Below are positions 30,247-38,298 of a DNA stretch of 64,000 nt, one piece after another; within the stretch, counting starts at the first letter, position 1; every line of letters starts with the position of its first letter. This DNA comes from Streptomyces sp. DH12 (GTDB lineage: Bacteria > Actinomycetota > Actinomycetes > Streptomycetales > Streptomycetaceae). The notes beneath the pieces were generated by a model, which saw only the letters and a list, made by a program, of their open reading frames with translations, was not told the DNA's origin and ran no database searches. Made by a program: the position numbers and the translations under genes. The DNA lies in assembly GCF_020873895.1 (NCBI RefSeq), contig NZ_JAHWGT010000015.1:62001-126000 (forward strand), given 5' to 3'.

Positions 30247-30571
30247 AGGCCAGGACCGCGGCCAGTATCCCCGCGCCCGTGGACAGGGCGTCGGCGCTGA
30301 TCCGGTCCAGCTGCGGACGCAAGGTCTCCAGGAGGACGAACAGCACGGCGCACCCCGCGACGGTCGCCAGGGCGCCTGCCGTCCAGTGCCGGTGCCGCGC
30401 CCAGAACCAGTGCCCCAGCGCCAGCACCACGGGGGCGGCGGCCGGGAGCGTCGGGTCGTCCAGCAGGGCCACGACGCCGTAGCCCACGGCGCAGAGCAGC
30501 CAGCACCCGGCCAGTACCAGGGCGGCTTCGCCCCATGAGACCGCCTTCGCCGCCGTACCCGTCTTCGTCAT
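30191..30571 (-). CDS. four-helix small membrane protein
   Basis: A 126-aa hypothetical protein with four hydrophobic helices: AALVLAGCWLLCAVGYGVVA, AAPVVLALGHWFWA, AGALATVAGCAVLFVLLETL and GAGILAAVLAFTTA. A basic tail (TRTRARTRSSSRHG) points to both termini inside. The start is the ATG at 30571 behind a strong GGGAGGAAC. No recognisable domain. It lies within the tRNA-Gly accessory region, upstream of which is the DNA-binding-like gene. Confidence 0.65.
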   Translation of the reverse strand: MTKTGTAAKAVSWGEAALVLAGCWLLCAVGYGVVALLDDPTLPAAAPVVLALGHWFWARHRHWTAGALATVAGCAVLFVLLETLRPQLDRISADALSTGAGILAAVLAFTTATRTRARTRSSSRHG

Positions 30572-30710
30572 CGTTCCTCCCGGCCCCATTGAGCCCGTCG
30601 GCGGGGGGCGGCGGACATGCGCGGGCGCAGAACAGTCGGCGCCGGGTTGCCTGCCGGGCCTCGGCAACGCGTCGCGACCCGGCCGGGCCCGTCGGCGTGG
30701 CCGCCGCCTC

Positions 30711-31226
30711 CTACTCGGGGGTGTGCCAGGGGAGCGGTGGGCGCCTCTTGTCCGAGCCCGGGCCGGGGCCGGGGCGGCTGTTCCACATCAGGAGCAGGTC
30801 GCGTGCGTGGTACCGCGCCCTCGGGTACCAGCGCCGGCCGTCCACCGTGTCCGGGAGGGTGTCGGGGCGGTCGTCCTTGATCTGCGTCACGCTGCGGGCG
30901 TCCATGCCGATCAGCTTGGCGAAACCCGCCAGCGTCACCTCGCGTGCCAGGTCGTCCTCGGCCAGCTCCACCGGATCGGGCCGGCGCGGGCGGAACGGTT
31001 CCAGCTTGGCCGGGTCGTACAGGGCGCTGCCGCCGCCTCCGCCCTTGGCGCTCACTCCTCGGCGCGGCTGCTCCGGGGCGGGGAAGTCCGGGTAGTGGCG
31101 CGGCATCACATGGACCACGTACCCGTGGCTGTAGCCGACTCGGGCCGCCCACTCCTTCAACGTCACCCAGTCGCCACCGGGTTCGACCACGATCCGCCCC
31201 CTCTCCCCCTCGGAACCCGGAAACAC
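30711..31226 (-). CDS. hypothetical protein with two winged-HTH-like segments
   Basis: A 171-aa protein I cannot place. An N-terminal segment WVTLKEWAARVGYSHGYVVHVMPRHYPDFP and a later one LAGFAKLIGMDARSVTQIKDDRPDTLP both look like MerR/AlpA-type helix-turn-helix readers. Each is followed by a short wing ending in an Arg/Tyr-rich turn (SALYDPAKLEPFRPR; RRWYPRARYHARDLLLMW). Two such units in one chain suggest binding to paired DNA half-sites. The start is uncertain: the ATG at 31226 is used, but the protein might begin nearer VTLKEW. Similar proteins occur on actinobacterial accessory elements, as far as I recall. Confidence 0.6.
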   Translation of the reverse strand: MFPGSEGERGRIVVEPGGDWVTLKEWAARVGYSHGYVVHVMPRHYPDFPAPEQPRRGVSAKGGGGGSALYDPAKLEPFRPRRPDPVELAEDDLAREVTLAGFAKLIGMDARSVTQIKDDRPDTLPDTVDGRRWYPRARYHARDLLLMWNSRPGPGPGSDKRRPPLPWHTPE

Positions 31227-31622
31227 GCTACAGCGGACGTCGGACGGCGGTCAGCGCGTCGGTTGACGGCCTACGGGCGGAGGCAGGTGGCGGGTGTCCC
31301 TTCCCACAGCGGGGCCGGCCGTCCTCCCCCGGCTGTGACGAGGGCCCCGGCCGGTGACCGGAGTCCCGTCGTTCGCCGTTCGGCCCCCTGTGGGAGGGGT
31401 TCGGGCGGTCGGGCTCGCTTGGACGGGGACGAGCGTCGCTTCCGTCCGCGGTGGCGGCTGCGTGCCGGCGGGGCCGCCTCGGTGGGTCGGGTGGCGCCAC
31501 CAGCGGGCCGGGGAAGGGGTGGGAGCGGTCCGGGGGGAAGACGGCGTCCGCGACCATCCTCGCGGCGGAGTAGAGCCGAAGCGCGAACGGCAGGCTCAGG
31601 GCTCTTTCCGCTCCCGGGGCCG
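31227..31622. other. intergenic, 396 bp
   Basis: No convincing gene: open frames on both strands are Arg/Pro/Gly-rich without start signals. No strong repeat or hairpin noticed. Confidence 0.5.
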
Positions 31623-32135
31623 TCACCCGCGCGGGCCGGGTCCTTCGCCGCCGTGGGTCGCGGGCGTGTGACTGGTGCCGGTGTCCAGGAGGATCTGCGC
31701 GGCCCCCGTGACGTTGTCGGCCCGTACCGCTCTTGCCATGGCCGCTCGGGCCGCCTCGGGGGTCGCGTGCGGCGGGACGACCAGCAGGGAGAAGTGGTCC
31801 CGGGGGCCCCGGGTGACGAGGACGGTGTCGTCGGCGACCGGGAAGGAGTCGATGTGCACGACGTGGTCGTCGACGACCAGCCGCGTGGGCAGTTCCTCCC
31901 AGGCGTCCGCGTCCAGGCCGACGCGCTCCACAGGTCCGAGGTGTCCGACGAGCGCGGACACCAGCCCGGGGAGCTCCGCGCCGACGTCCCGGGAGCGCGG
32001 CCACCAGGCGCCGTCGAGGATGCCCTCACGCGCGTGTGTCGTCTTCGGCCGCAGCAGCACCGTCCCCGGCCGCACCGCGTGGTGCATCGCGTCGGGCGGC
32101 GACGGGTGGGCGCGGGGTGCGTCGGAATCGGCCAT
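31623..32135 (-). CDS. DUF5994 family protein
   Basis: A 170-aa soluble protein with the actinobacterial DUF5994 pattern: RPGTVLLRPKTTHAREGILDGAWWPRSRDVGAELPGLVSAL, VERVGLDADAWEELPTRLVVD and LLVVPPHATPEAARAAMARA. Several scattered copies occur in typical Streptomyces genomes and the role is unknown. The start is the ATG at 32135. The frame stays open upstream without family similarity. Confidence 0.8.
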   Translation of the reverse strand: MADSDAPRAHPSPPDAMHHAVRPGTVLLRPKTTHAREGILDGAWWPRSRDVGAELPGLVSALVGHLGPVERVGLDADAWEELPTRLVVDDHVVHIDSFPVADDTVLVTRGPRDHFSLLVVPPHATPEAARAAMARAVRADNVTGAAQILLDTGTSHTPATHGGEGPGPRG

Positions 32136-32737
32136 GGCGTGTGCGCCCGTCTTCGGGGGTCCGGCGCGACCGCCGAACGGTACGACCTCGTCCTCCCACC
32201 GTACTCCGGCCGGCCGGCCGGGAAGGCCCGACCGCACTCCGGTCCGCGGGGCCGCCGACGCGGGCACGGTGGAGGTGACGGGGGCGCTTCGCACGCCGGC
32301 CGTCGATGCCGGTGAACTCCGCTCTCTCACCGCCGCCCCGGGCGGGCGTCGGCCGCCGCCGCCGCGGCAGGGGCGACGGGGACCGGGAGCGGTCGGGCGC
32401 GGGTCCCGCCGGGAGCCCCCGGTCTCCGCCTCCGGGCTCCGGGCTCCGGGGACTCCGGGCTCCGGGTGGCGACCGCGCGCACGGCGGTGGGTACCGCGCC
32501 TGGCACCGGCCTCCCCGACACCGCGGCCGGGGAGGAGCCGTGCCGAACGGGGCCGCACGCGGACGCGGACGCGACGCGGACGCGGGCGGCAATGCCCCGG
32601 ATGCCGGAAACGCCACCGCGGCCTACGTTGGAAGGAGGCCGGAGCACTCTCACGTGCGGCCGACCCGGAAGGGCGGCCCCGATGTGTGTACGCCGGGGTC
32701 GTTGTGTCGATGTCATCCCGGCCGCAGGGAGCAGGAC
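32136..32737. other. intergenic, 602 bp
   Basis: A long divergent gap between the DUF5994 and PRC-barrel genes. It contains G/C-rich low-complexity sequence and short open frames with no homology or ribosome sites. I see no gene, repeat array or clear operator. Confidence 0.5.
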
Positions 32738-33094
32738 ATGATCCATCCAGCCGACATCCGCGAGTGGCGCGGCCACGACGTCATCGACCCGAAAGGGCAC
32801 AAGATCGGCGAGCTGGAAGCCGTCTACGTCGACACCACCAGTGACGAACCCGCCATGGCGACCGTCCGCACCGGCCTCCCCTCCCGTCGGCGCCTGGTCT
32901 TCGTCCCCATCGACACGGCCGTCGTCGGGCCGGGGTACGTCCGGGTCGCGCACGCCAGGAACCTGGTGAAGAACGCCCCCGCCATCGACACCGACGGCGT
33001 CCTTCCCGCCGAGGAGGAGGAGACCGTCTTCCACCACTACGACCTGGCCTACCGGCCGGGATCCGGCGGCGAACGCCGACTCGCACGCCGCTGA
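32738..33094 (+). CDS. PRC-barrel domain protein
   Basis: A 118-aa protein with a PRC-barrel (RGHDVIDPKGHKIGELEAVYVDTTSDEPAMATVRTG, then RRRLVFVPIDTAVVGPGYVRV) and a short helix with an acidic cluster (AEEEETVFHHYDLAY). Such proteins are common in Streptomyces stress regions and probably act as scaffold or binding modules. The ATG at 32738 follows AGGGAGCAGG. The next gene encodes a hydrophobic microprotein, about 100 bp downstream. Confidence 0.82.
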   Translation: MIHPADIREWRGHDVIDPKGHKIGELEAVYVDTTSDEPAMATVRTGLPSRRRLVFVPIDTAVVGPGYVRVAHARNLVKNAPAIDTDGVLPAEEEETVFHHYDLAYRPGSGGERRLARR

Positions 33095-33200
33095 CCCCCC
33101 GCCCGCCCGGGGCCCCGCCCGTGGATCCCCCACTTGCTCCGGGCTCCCCGCCTTCGGGCCGCGCACGCTCGGGCCCCGCACCTTCGGAGGTGTCATCGGT

Positions 33201-33368
33201 ATGGCGCTGCTCCTGTTCCTGCTCCTCGTCGCAGTCGCACTCGGGCTCATCGGGGTGGTCGTGGAGGGCCTGTTCTACCTCCTGATCATCGGCATGGTGA
33301 TCGTCGTGGCGGAGGTGGTGTACCTCGCCGTACGGACGAAGAACGCGGGGCGCCGCCGGGTGCGGTGA
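33201..33368 (+). CDS. hydrophobic two-helix microprotein
   Basis: A 55-aa protein that is almost entirely hydrophobic: MALLLFLLLVAVALGLIGVVVEGLFYLLIIGMVIVV, ending in a basic tail RTKNAGRRRVR. It resembles the short hydrophobic proteins often found near PRC-barrel and general-stress genes in Streptomyces. The start is the ATG at 33201. Function unknown. Confidence 0.65.
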   Translation: MALLLFLLLVAVALGLIGVVVEGLFYLLIIGMVIVVAEVVYLAVRTKNAGRRRVR

Positions 33369-33471
33369 CGCGGCTCGGTCGGCGCCGTGACGCCGACCGC
33401 CCATGACCGAACGCCGGATGTGTCCTCCTGATCATCACCCGCGTGCCGGGCGGCTGCGCGAGGATGGTCAG

Positions 33472-35658
33472 ATGGTTGAGGATGGGGAGTTCCACGGCGG
33501 TCTCGCTGAACGAGTGGCACGGTTCGACCGGGAGGAGGCCCGTCGAACAGCGGACCGGGCGGAGGACGAACGGCTGCGGGCCGTCCGAGAGTTCCCCATC
33601 GGGGCATGGGCCGAGCTGCCGCTGGAGCGGTACGCGCTGGGCCCGGCCTCCCACGGCAATGCGTCGCATTCCTTCTGTCGACTCATGGAGTACGGCACGA
33701 ACGCCATTGGGAGCATTCGGGGCGGCAGCGCGGCGAAGCACATCGTGTATCAGCACCGAACGGGTGAGTGGCGGGTAGTCCCCAGCGAACTGCGCGGGCT
33801 TGGTGTGCACCGCGCATGGGAGGAGGTGCGGAGCCAGTTCGCGTCGGCGTTCGCCGCGGCGGCTGCCGCCGACTTCGGAACGATCGACGAGTTCGAGTCG
33901 CTCTCGTACGGTCAGGCGCTGACCACCAAGGCGCTGGCGGTGTACTTCCCCGACGAGTTCCTTCCGATCTTCTCCGCGGCACACGTCCGCCACTTCACCG
34001 CACTGCTCGGCGGCAGCGCGCACCAGCACTCTTCGGGCGTACGCACGTGGCGGGCCAACCGCGAGCTGCTGACCCTCGTACGACGGACACCGGAGTTCGA
34101 CGGGTGGCGCCTGCACGAGGTGATGCGGTTCCTGTACGCCTTCCACGACCCGAGGCCGCGCGACCGTGTGGTCTGGAAGATCGCGCCAGGGGCGGGAGCG
34201 AGTCTCTGGGCCGACTGTCTCCCGAACCGTCGCATCCGCATCGGCTGGGACGAGGTCGGCAGCCTCGCGCAGTACGAGAGTGATCAGGAACTCAAAGACG
34301 CCCTGGATCGGAACTGGCCTTCGAGCATCGGCGGGAACCTGCGGCTCGCCCGCCAGATGCTCGCCTTCCGCGACCTGGAACCCGGGGACCTCATCGTCGC
34401 CAACCGCGGCAAGTCGGAGGTACTGGCCGTGGGCACCGTCATCGACGGCTACTCCTACGACACCGAGGTGGGCAAGCACCGGCACACCGTCGGGGTGGAG
34501 TGGGACACCTCGTACGCCCAGACCTTCGACTCGCCCCGTCACGCCTGGCAGCAGACCCTCGCCAAGGTGCCCGCGACCCTGTGGCGGGAGATTCGACGCG
34601 GCCGGGGGGAAGCCGTGTCCGAGACAGTCGACCCGGTGACCGCGGGTGATGCGGAACTGCCCGGGCCCGTACGCGCAGTGCGTGACCTCCTCGCGCACAA
34701 GGGGCAGGTGGTGCTGCAGGGGCCACCCGGAACCGGCAAGACGCGGTTGGCGCTCAGTGTCGCGCTCGCCGTTGCCGGACGGGGGCACCTGATCGAAGCC
34801 GCCCCGGAGGAACGTGCGGCGGCACTCGCCGACCTGTGCAAGGTGTCCGCGGGCGCGACGGCGGCCCCACTCACCATGGTGACCTTCCATCCCTCCTATG
34901 GATACGAAGACTTCGTCGAGGGGTACAAGCCGGCCGCTGCGGCCGACGGGGCGGGCCTGAACCTGACGATGACGGACGGGCTCTTCCGCAGGGTTTGCGC
35001 AGCAGCCGAGCTCGAGCCCGAGCAGACCTTCCTGATCGTCGTCGACGAGATCAACCGTGGCGATCTCCCTCGCATCCTCGGCGAGTTGATCACCCTGCTG
35101 GAGCTCGACAAGCGGGGCTCGGTCTCCGTCACGCTCCCCACCAGCGGACGGGCACAGACGGTGCCGCCCAACATCCGCATCATCGGCACGATGAACTCTG
35201 CCGACCGCAGCGTGGGACACATCGACGCGGCGATCCGACGTAGGTTCGCCTTCATCGACGTGCCGCCGGACCTCGACGTCCTGGACGGCGAGGTCGGCGG
35301 ACTCGGACTGGCGGAGTTCCTGGAGGGGTTGAACGCCAAACTGGACGTCGCCTTCGGGCCCGACCACCTGCTCGGCCAGGCCTACCTCCTCGCCGGGGAC
35401 CGCCCCCTCGCCACGGCCGAACAGCTCTCCCACGCCTTCCACCACGAGATCGTCCCGCTCGTCGCCGACTACTGCCTGGGACAACCCGACCTGTTGAAGA
35501 GCGTGCTGGGGTCCCTCGTGGACGACAGGACCGGTCGAGTCGTGCAGACGAATCCGCAGGACCTGCCGGGCATGCTCGCCGATGAGTTCGTGGCAACCGA
35601 GCCCGCCGGTGACGAGCGCGCGGGGCGCGAGGGCGCCCAATACCGGAACGAGGCATAG
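33472..35658 (+). CDS. McrB-type restriction GTPase with EVE-like recognition domain
   Basis: A 728-aa AAA+ protein, the motor subunit of a modification-dependent restriction system. An N-terminal region of unknown fold (1-225) is followed by an EVE/YTH-like domain (about 233-345: VWKIAPGAGASLWADC, IRIGWDEVGSL, DLIVANRGKSEVLAVGTVIDGYSY) expected to read a modified base. The McrB motor has Walker A GPPGTGKTR (about 417), Walker B VVDEINRGDLPRILG (about 521) and the McrB signature MNSADRS (about 573) with the IRRRFAF arginines. The ATG at 33472 follows AGGATGG. The McrC partner starts 4 bp downstream. Acts on invading methylated DNA in the cytosol. Confidence 0.9.
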   Translation: MVEDGEFHGGLAERVARFDREEARRTADRAEDERLRAVREFPIGAWAELPLERYALGPASHGNASHSFCRLMEYGTNAIGSIRGGSAAKHIVYQHRTGEWRVVPSELRGLGVHRAWEEVRSQFASAFAAAAAADFGTIDEFESLSYGQALTTKALAVYFPDEFLPIFSAAHVRHFTALLGGSAHQHSSGVRTWRANRELLTLVRRTPEFDGWRLHEVMRFLYAFHDPRPRDRVVWKIAPGAGASLWADCLPNRRIRIGWDEVGSLAQYESDQELKDALDRNWPSSIGGNLRLARQMLAFRDLEPGDLIVANRGKSEVLAVGTVIDGYSYDTEVGKHRHTVGVEWDTSYAQTFDSPRHAWQQTLAKVPATLWREIRRGRGEAVSETVDPVTAGDAELPGPVRAVRDLLAHKGQVVLQGPPGTGKTRLALSVALAVAGRGHLIEAAPEERAAALADLCKVSAGATAAPLTMVTFHPSYGYEDFVEGYKPAAAADGAGLNLTMTDGLFRRVCAAAELEPEQTFLIVVDEINRGDLPRILGELITLLELDKRGSVSVTLPTSGRAQTVPPNIRIIGTMNSADRSVGHIDAAIRRRFAFIDVPPDLDVLDGEVGGLGLAEFLEGLNAKLDVAFGPDHLLGQAYLLAGDRPLATAEQLSHAFHHEIVPLVADYCLGQPDLLKSVLGSLVDDRTGRVVQTNPQDLPGMLADEFVATEPAGDERAGREGAQYRNEA

Positions 35659-35661
35659 GTT

Positions 35662-36939
35662 GTGGTGCACCGGAACGGCACGTGGCACGAGGTCGTCCTG
35701 TGCGAGCACGAGGCCGTCACCGTCCCGCATTCCAGGTTGCACGGCGCCGACCTCGCCAAGCTCCGTGCGGTCGGCGCTGTCACCGTCACCGAGAATCGTC
35801 ACGGTTACGTGCTGAAGGCCAAGGCGACCACGGGAGTGCTCGAACTCGACCGGATAAGGCTGGTGCTGCGGCCGAAGTTCCCGATCGAGGGGACACGGCT
35901 GATCGACTGGCTGTGCTACGCCACAAGCCGTCGCGAGCCGGACGAGACGCTGCGGAACTGGCCGATCGGCGCCGACGGTTACGCCGGCCTGGTGCCTGCC
36001 GCGTTGCTGCACGAGTGCACCCTCCTGCTGGGGCGCGGCCTGCGCAGGGAGTACGTACCGCGGCAGCGCGTCGACAACACCCTGCGAGGGCGGTTGGACG
36101 TCGAGGCCCAGGCGACCCGGTGCTACGGCGCGGTCGACCGGCTGCACTTGCGGACCTTCGAGTATGAGGACGGCGGCTGGGAGAACCTGGTGTGCGGGGC
36201 CGCGTTGACCGTCGCCGCCCGCAGGTCCAGCGATCCCCGCCTGGCGCGCCTGCTCCTCGCCGCCTCCAGGACGTTCCCGTCCCCGAGGCAGCCGCTCGAT
36301 GCGCTATCCCTGCTCGCACGCGGCCAGTACACCCGACTCAACGCACATTACCGGGCCGCGCACGCGTGGGCCCGGATGGTCCTCGGCGGCGGCGGGGTGA
36401 CCGATCTGCTGGAGCCCAGCGGTTTCGGCGCCAAGAGCCTGCTGCTCAACTTGAACGTCCTGTGGGAGAGCGTCGTCGGACGGATGGCCGTGGAGGTCGC
36501 GGTCGCCCTGGGCGGCAGGGCGGCCCGACCGGACGAGGGCGCCATCCGCACGTACGGGGGGCTCAACGCCCAGTGGCCGGCGTTCCGCCCGGACGCCCTG
36601 CTCGCCTTCCCGTCGCCTTCCGGGGGAACATTCGCACACCGTTTCCTCGCCGTGGACGCGAAGTACAAGCGGTACGGCGCAGAGGACGTCTCAGCCGACG
36701 ACCGGCACCAACTGCTCACGTACATCGCCGGGTACACCACCCCGGACTCCCCACTCGCACTGGTGGTCCACCCATCACCCACCGGACCCACCCACCGCGT
36801 CCTGCGCGTCGAAGGCCCACGTGGACTCCTCGGCCGCATCGAAGTGCTGGGCCTCGACACCCGCGCTACGCCGAAGCACGCGGCCGATCCGCTGCGGGAG
36901 GCCGTGGCGCGCTTCGTAGGCTCCTCCATTACGCCGTAG
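35662..36939 (+). CDS. McrC-type nuclease subunit
   Basis: A 425-aa partner of McrB. The N-terminal half carries the McrC-specific segments GLVPAALLHECTLLLGRGLRREYVPRQ and LRGRLDV. The C-terminal PD-(D/E)xK nuclease core reads RPDALLAF (about 310) and AVDAKYKRY (Asp332, Lys334). GTG start at 35662 (or the next codon, also GTG). Together with McrB it should cut DNA that carries the recognised modification. It is one transcript with McrB. No methyltransferase lies nearby, as expected for a type IV system. Confidence 0.9.
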   Translation: MVHRNGTWHEVVLCEHEAVTVPHSRLHGADLAKLRAVGAVTVTENRHGYVLKAKATTGVLELDRIRLVLRPKFPIEGTRLIDWLCYATSRREPDETLRNWPIGADGYAGLVPAALLHECTLLLGRGLRREYVPRQRVDNTLRGRLDVEAQATRCYGAVDRLHLRTFEYEDGGWENLVCGAALTVAARRSSDPRLARLLLAASRTFPSPRQPLDALSLLARGQYTRLNAHYRAAHAWARMVLGGGGVTDLLEPSGFGAKSLLLNLNVLWESVVGRMAVEVAVALGGRAARPDEGAIRTYGGLNAQWPAFRPDALLAFPSPSGGTFAHRFLAVDAKYKRYGAEDVSADDRHQLLTYIAGYTTPDSPLALVVHPSPTGPTHRVLRVEGPRGLLGRIEVLGLDTRATPKHAADPLREAVARFVGSSITP

Positions 36940-37116
36940 AGGAGGCACCCCCTGCGTGAGTAGGTGTGATCTCTTGCGTGCCCCGGGCTGCGGGTGCCGG
37001 AGTACGGTGGAGGTGAGTCGCGTGGGGTTCCGCCAAGAACGCCCGCTTCGCAGCGGGGGCGCCGGGGCGTGGTTTTCCGGTCCCCGGCATGTGCACGAGC
37101 ACAAGGAGGCTCGAGG

Positions 37117-37380
37117 ATGGACTCCTCGCAGGACAGGCCCCCCGCCGGGCACGCCGAGGTGCGGATCGTCGCCGCGGAGCCCGAGGTGGCGCGGCGCGTC
37201 GCCGAGGTGCTGCGGCGGTCGTTCGCAGCGGGTGAGCAGCGCAGTTACCCGGCCGACGCCGAGGGCGGGACGCGGCTGCACCTCACGGTGGACACCACCC
37301 AGACGTCGGAGCCGGCCCGTTCGTGGCTGCTGGCCAGCGAGTCCACCTACGACGACCGGCCGCAGTCCGACGAGGTGTAG
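37117..37380 (+). CDS. conserved hypothetical protein, 87 aa
   Basis: A small soluble protein, [25 protein letters not shown] then [19 protein letters not shown]. The alternation suggests a beta-alpha-beta fold. It seems to be a Streptomyces-conserved gene that I cannot assign. The ATG at 37117 lies downstream of aaggagg with about 8-bp spacing. It precedes the cold-shock leader by 200 bp. Confidence 0.6.
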   Translation: MDSSQDRPPAGHAEVRIVAAEPEVARRVAEVLRRSFAAGEQRSYPADAEGGTRLHLTVDTTQTSEPARSWLLASESTYDDRPQSDEV

Positions 37381-37602
37381 GCAGGTCGCAGGCGCGGGGC
37401 CGGGACGCCGGTGGCCGCCGGCGGCGACGCCGCCGCAGGGGCGCCTGGGGCGGCGGGGGATTTTGTGGTTGTCGGGGGTGGGGAATATCTGTCATCGCGG
37501 TGCCAGAGTTTGCCGGACCGCGCGATGAGTATTTCCGGGAAAACACGGCGGTGGAAATATCGGACGCCCGCCGGCCGCCGAAGCGTGCTACTGTCGATAC
37601 CA

Positions 37603-37757
37603 GTTGCAGTTGTGGTTCCCAAACTTCAAGTGCCCTCGGCCGCCTCCGGGCAGTCGGGAGTGCTTTTATATTTCCGGTCATTTCCGGTGGGGTAATCATC
37701 GCGGCGACACGGTATCCGCGCAGTGCGGATCCCGATGTGCCCCAAAGGAGATATGAC
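37603..37757 (+). promoter_or_regulatory. cold-shock 5' leader, copy A (conserved blocks)
   Basis: The csp leader. Block 1 gttgcagttgtggttccca (37603-37621), a block around ggagtgctttta (about 37667) and block 3 ggggtaatcatcgcggcgac (37689-37708) recur upstream of the second csp gene at 49729. A -10-like tactgt lies at 37589-37594, so the blocks should be in the transcript. The gap from 37381 to here shows no gene. Ribosome site aaaggag at 37744-37750. Confidence 0.75.
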
Positions 37758-37961
37758 ATGGCTACTGGCACCGTGAAGTGGTTCAACGCGGAAAAGGGCT
37801 TCGGCTTCATCGAGCAGGACGGTGGCGGCGCTGACGTGTTCGCCCACTACTCGAACATCTCGGCGCAGGGCTTCCGCGAGCTCAACGAGGGCCAGAAGGT
37901 CAGCTTCGACATCGCGCAGGGCCAGAAGGGCCCGACGGCCGAGAACATCGTTCTCGCCTGA
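37758..37961 (+). CDS. cold-shock protein, copy A
   Basis: A 67-aa single-stranded nucleic-acid-binding OB fold. RNP1 is KGFGFI and RNP2 is VFAHY; the Trp/Phe base-stacking residues ([11 protein letters not shown]) are intact. It acts as an RNA chaperone. The start is the ATG at 37758 behind AAAGGAG. It has a long leader shared in part with copy B (49526-49729), and a hairpin terminator precedes the DEAD-box helicase downstream. Confidence 0.96.
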   Translation: MATGTVKWFNAEKGFGFIEQDGGGADVFAHYSNISAQGFRELNEGQKVSFDIAQGQKGPTAENIVLA

Positions 37962-38298
37962 CGCACGACGCGCACGACGTAGCTGGGGCCCGCATCCTTC
38001 GGGGTGCGGGCCCCAGCTGCACGCATATCCCGCGGTGTCCGCTCCCGCGGGATGATCACCGGTCGGTCCGCGCACTCCCTTCGCGCCGGACCCGCCCCAC
38101 AGAGCCGCCGCACGGCGGCCCGCGCACCGGACACCGTCCGTACGGCGCGACACCAATTTCAGCGCCCCCGACCATCCGCCCGGCACTTCACCGGGCGTAT
38201 TCGTCGCCGCGCTCATCCCGGCCCATTCTCGCTATTCTCCGTGCTGCTCATCCGCTGCGGGAATTCCTTGATATGTGCCGCATCGAGGAAGGTTCCGC
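37962..38298. other. intergenic, 337 bp
   Basis: Holds the csp terminator hairpin at 37981-38018 and the upstream region of the DEAD-box gene. The sequence near 38150-38280 is less GC-rich than its surroundings, as expected for a promoter or leader. No gene seen. Confidence 0.5.
37981..38018 (+). terminator. csp copy A terminator
   Basis: A perfect 17-bp stem (agctggggcccgcatcc / gggtgcgggccccagct) with a TTCG loop, 20 bp after the csp stop. Its core ggggcccgca resembles the terminator of csp copy B. Confidence 0.85.

Noticed and set aside
31227-31622. Minus-strand frames spanning the gap between the HTH-like gene and DUF5994
   Set aside because: Their sequence is low-complexity and they overlap well-supported genes in another frame.
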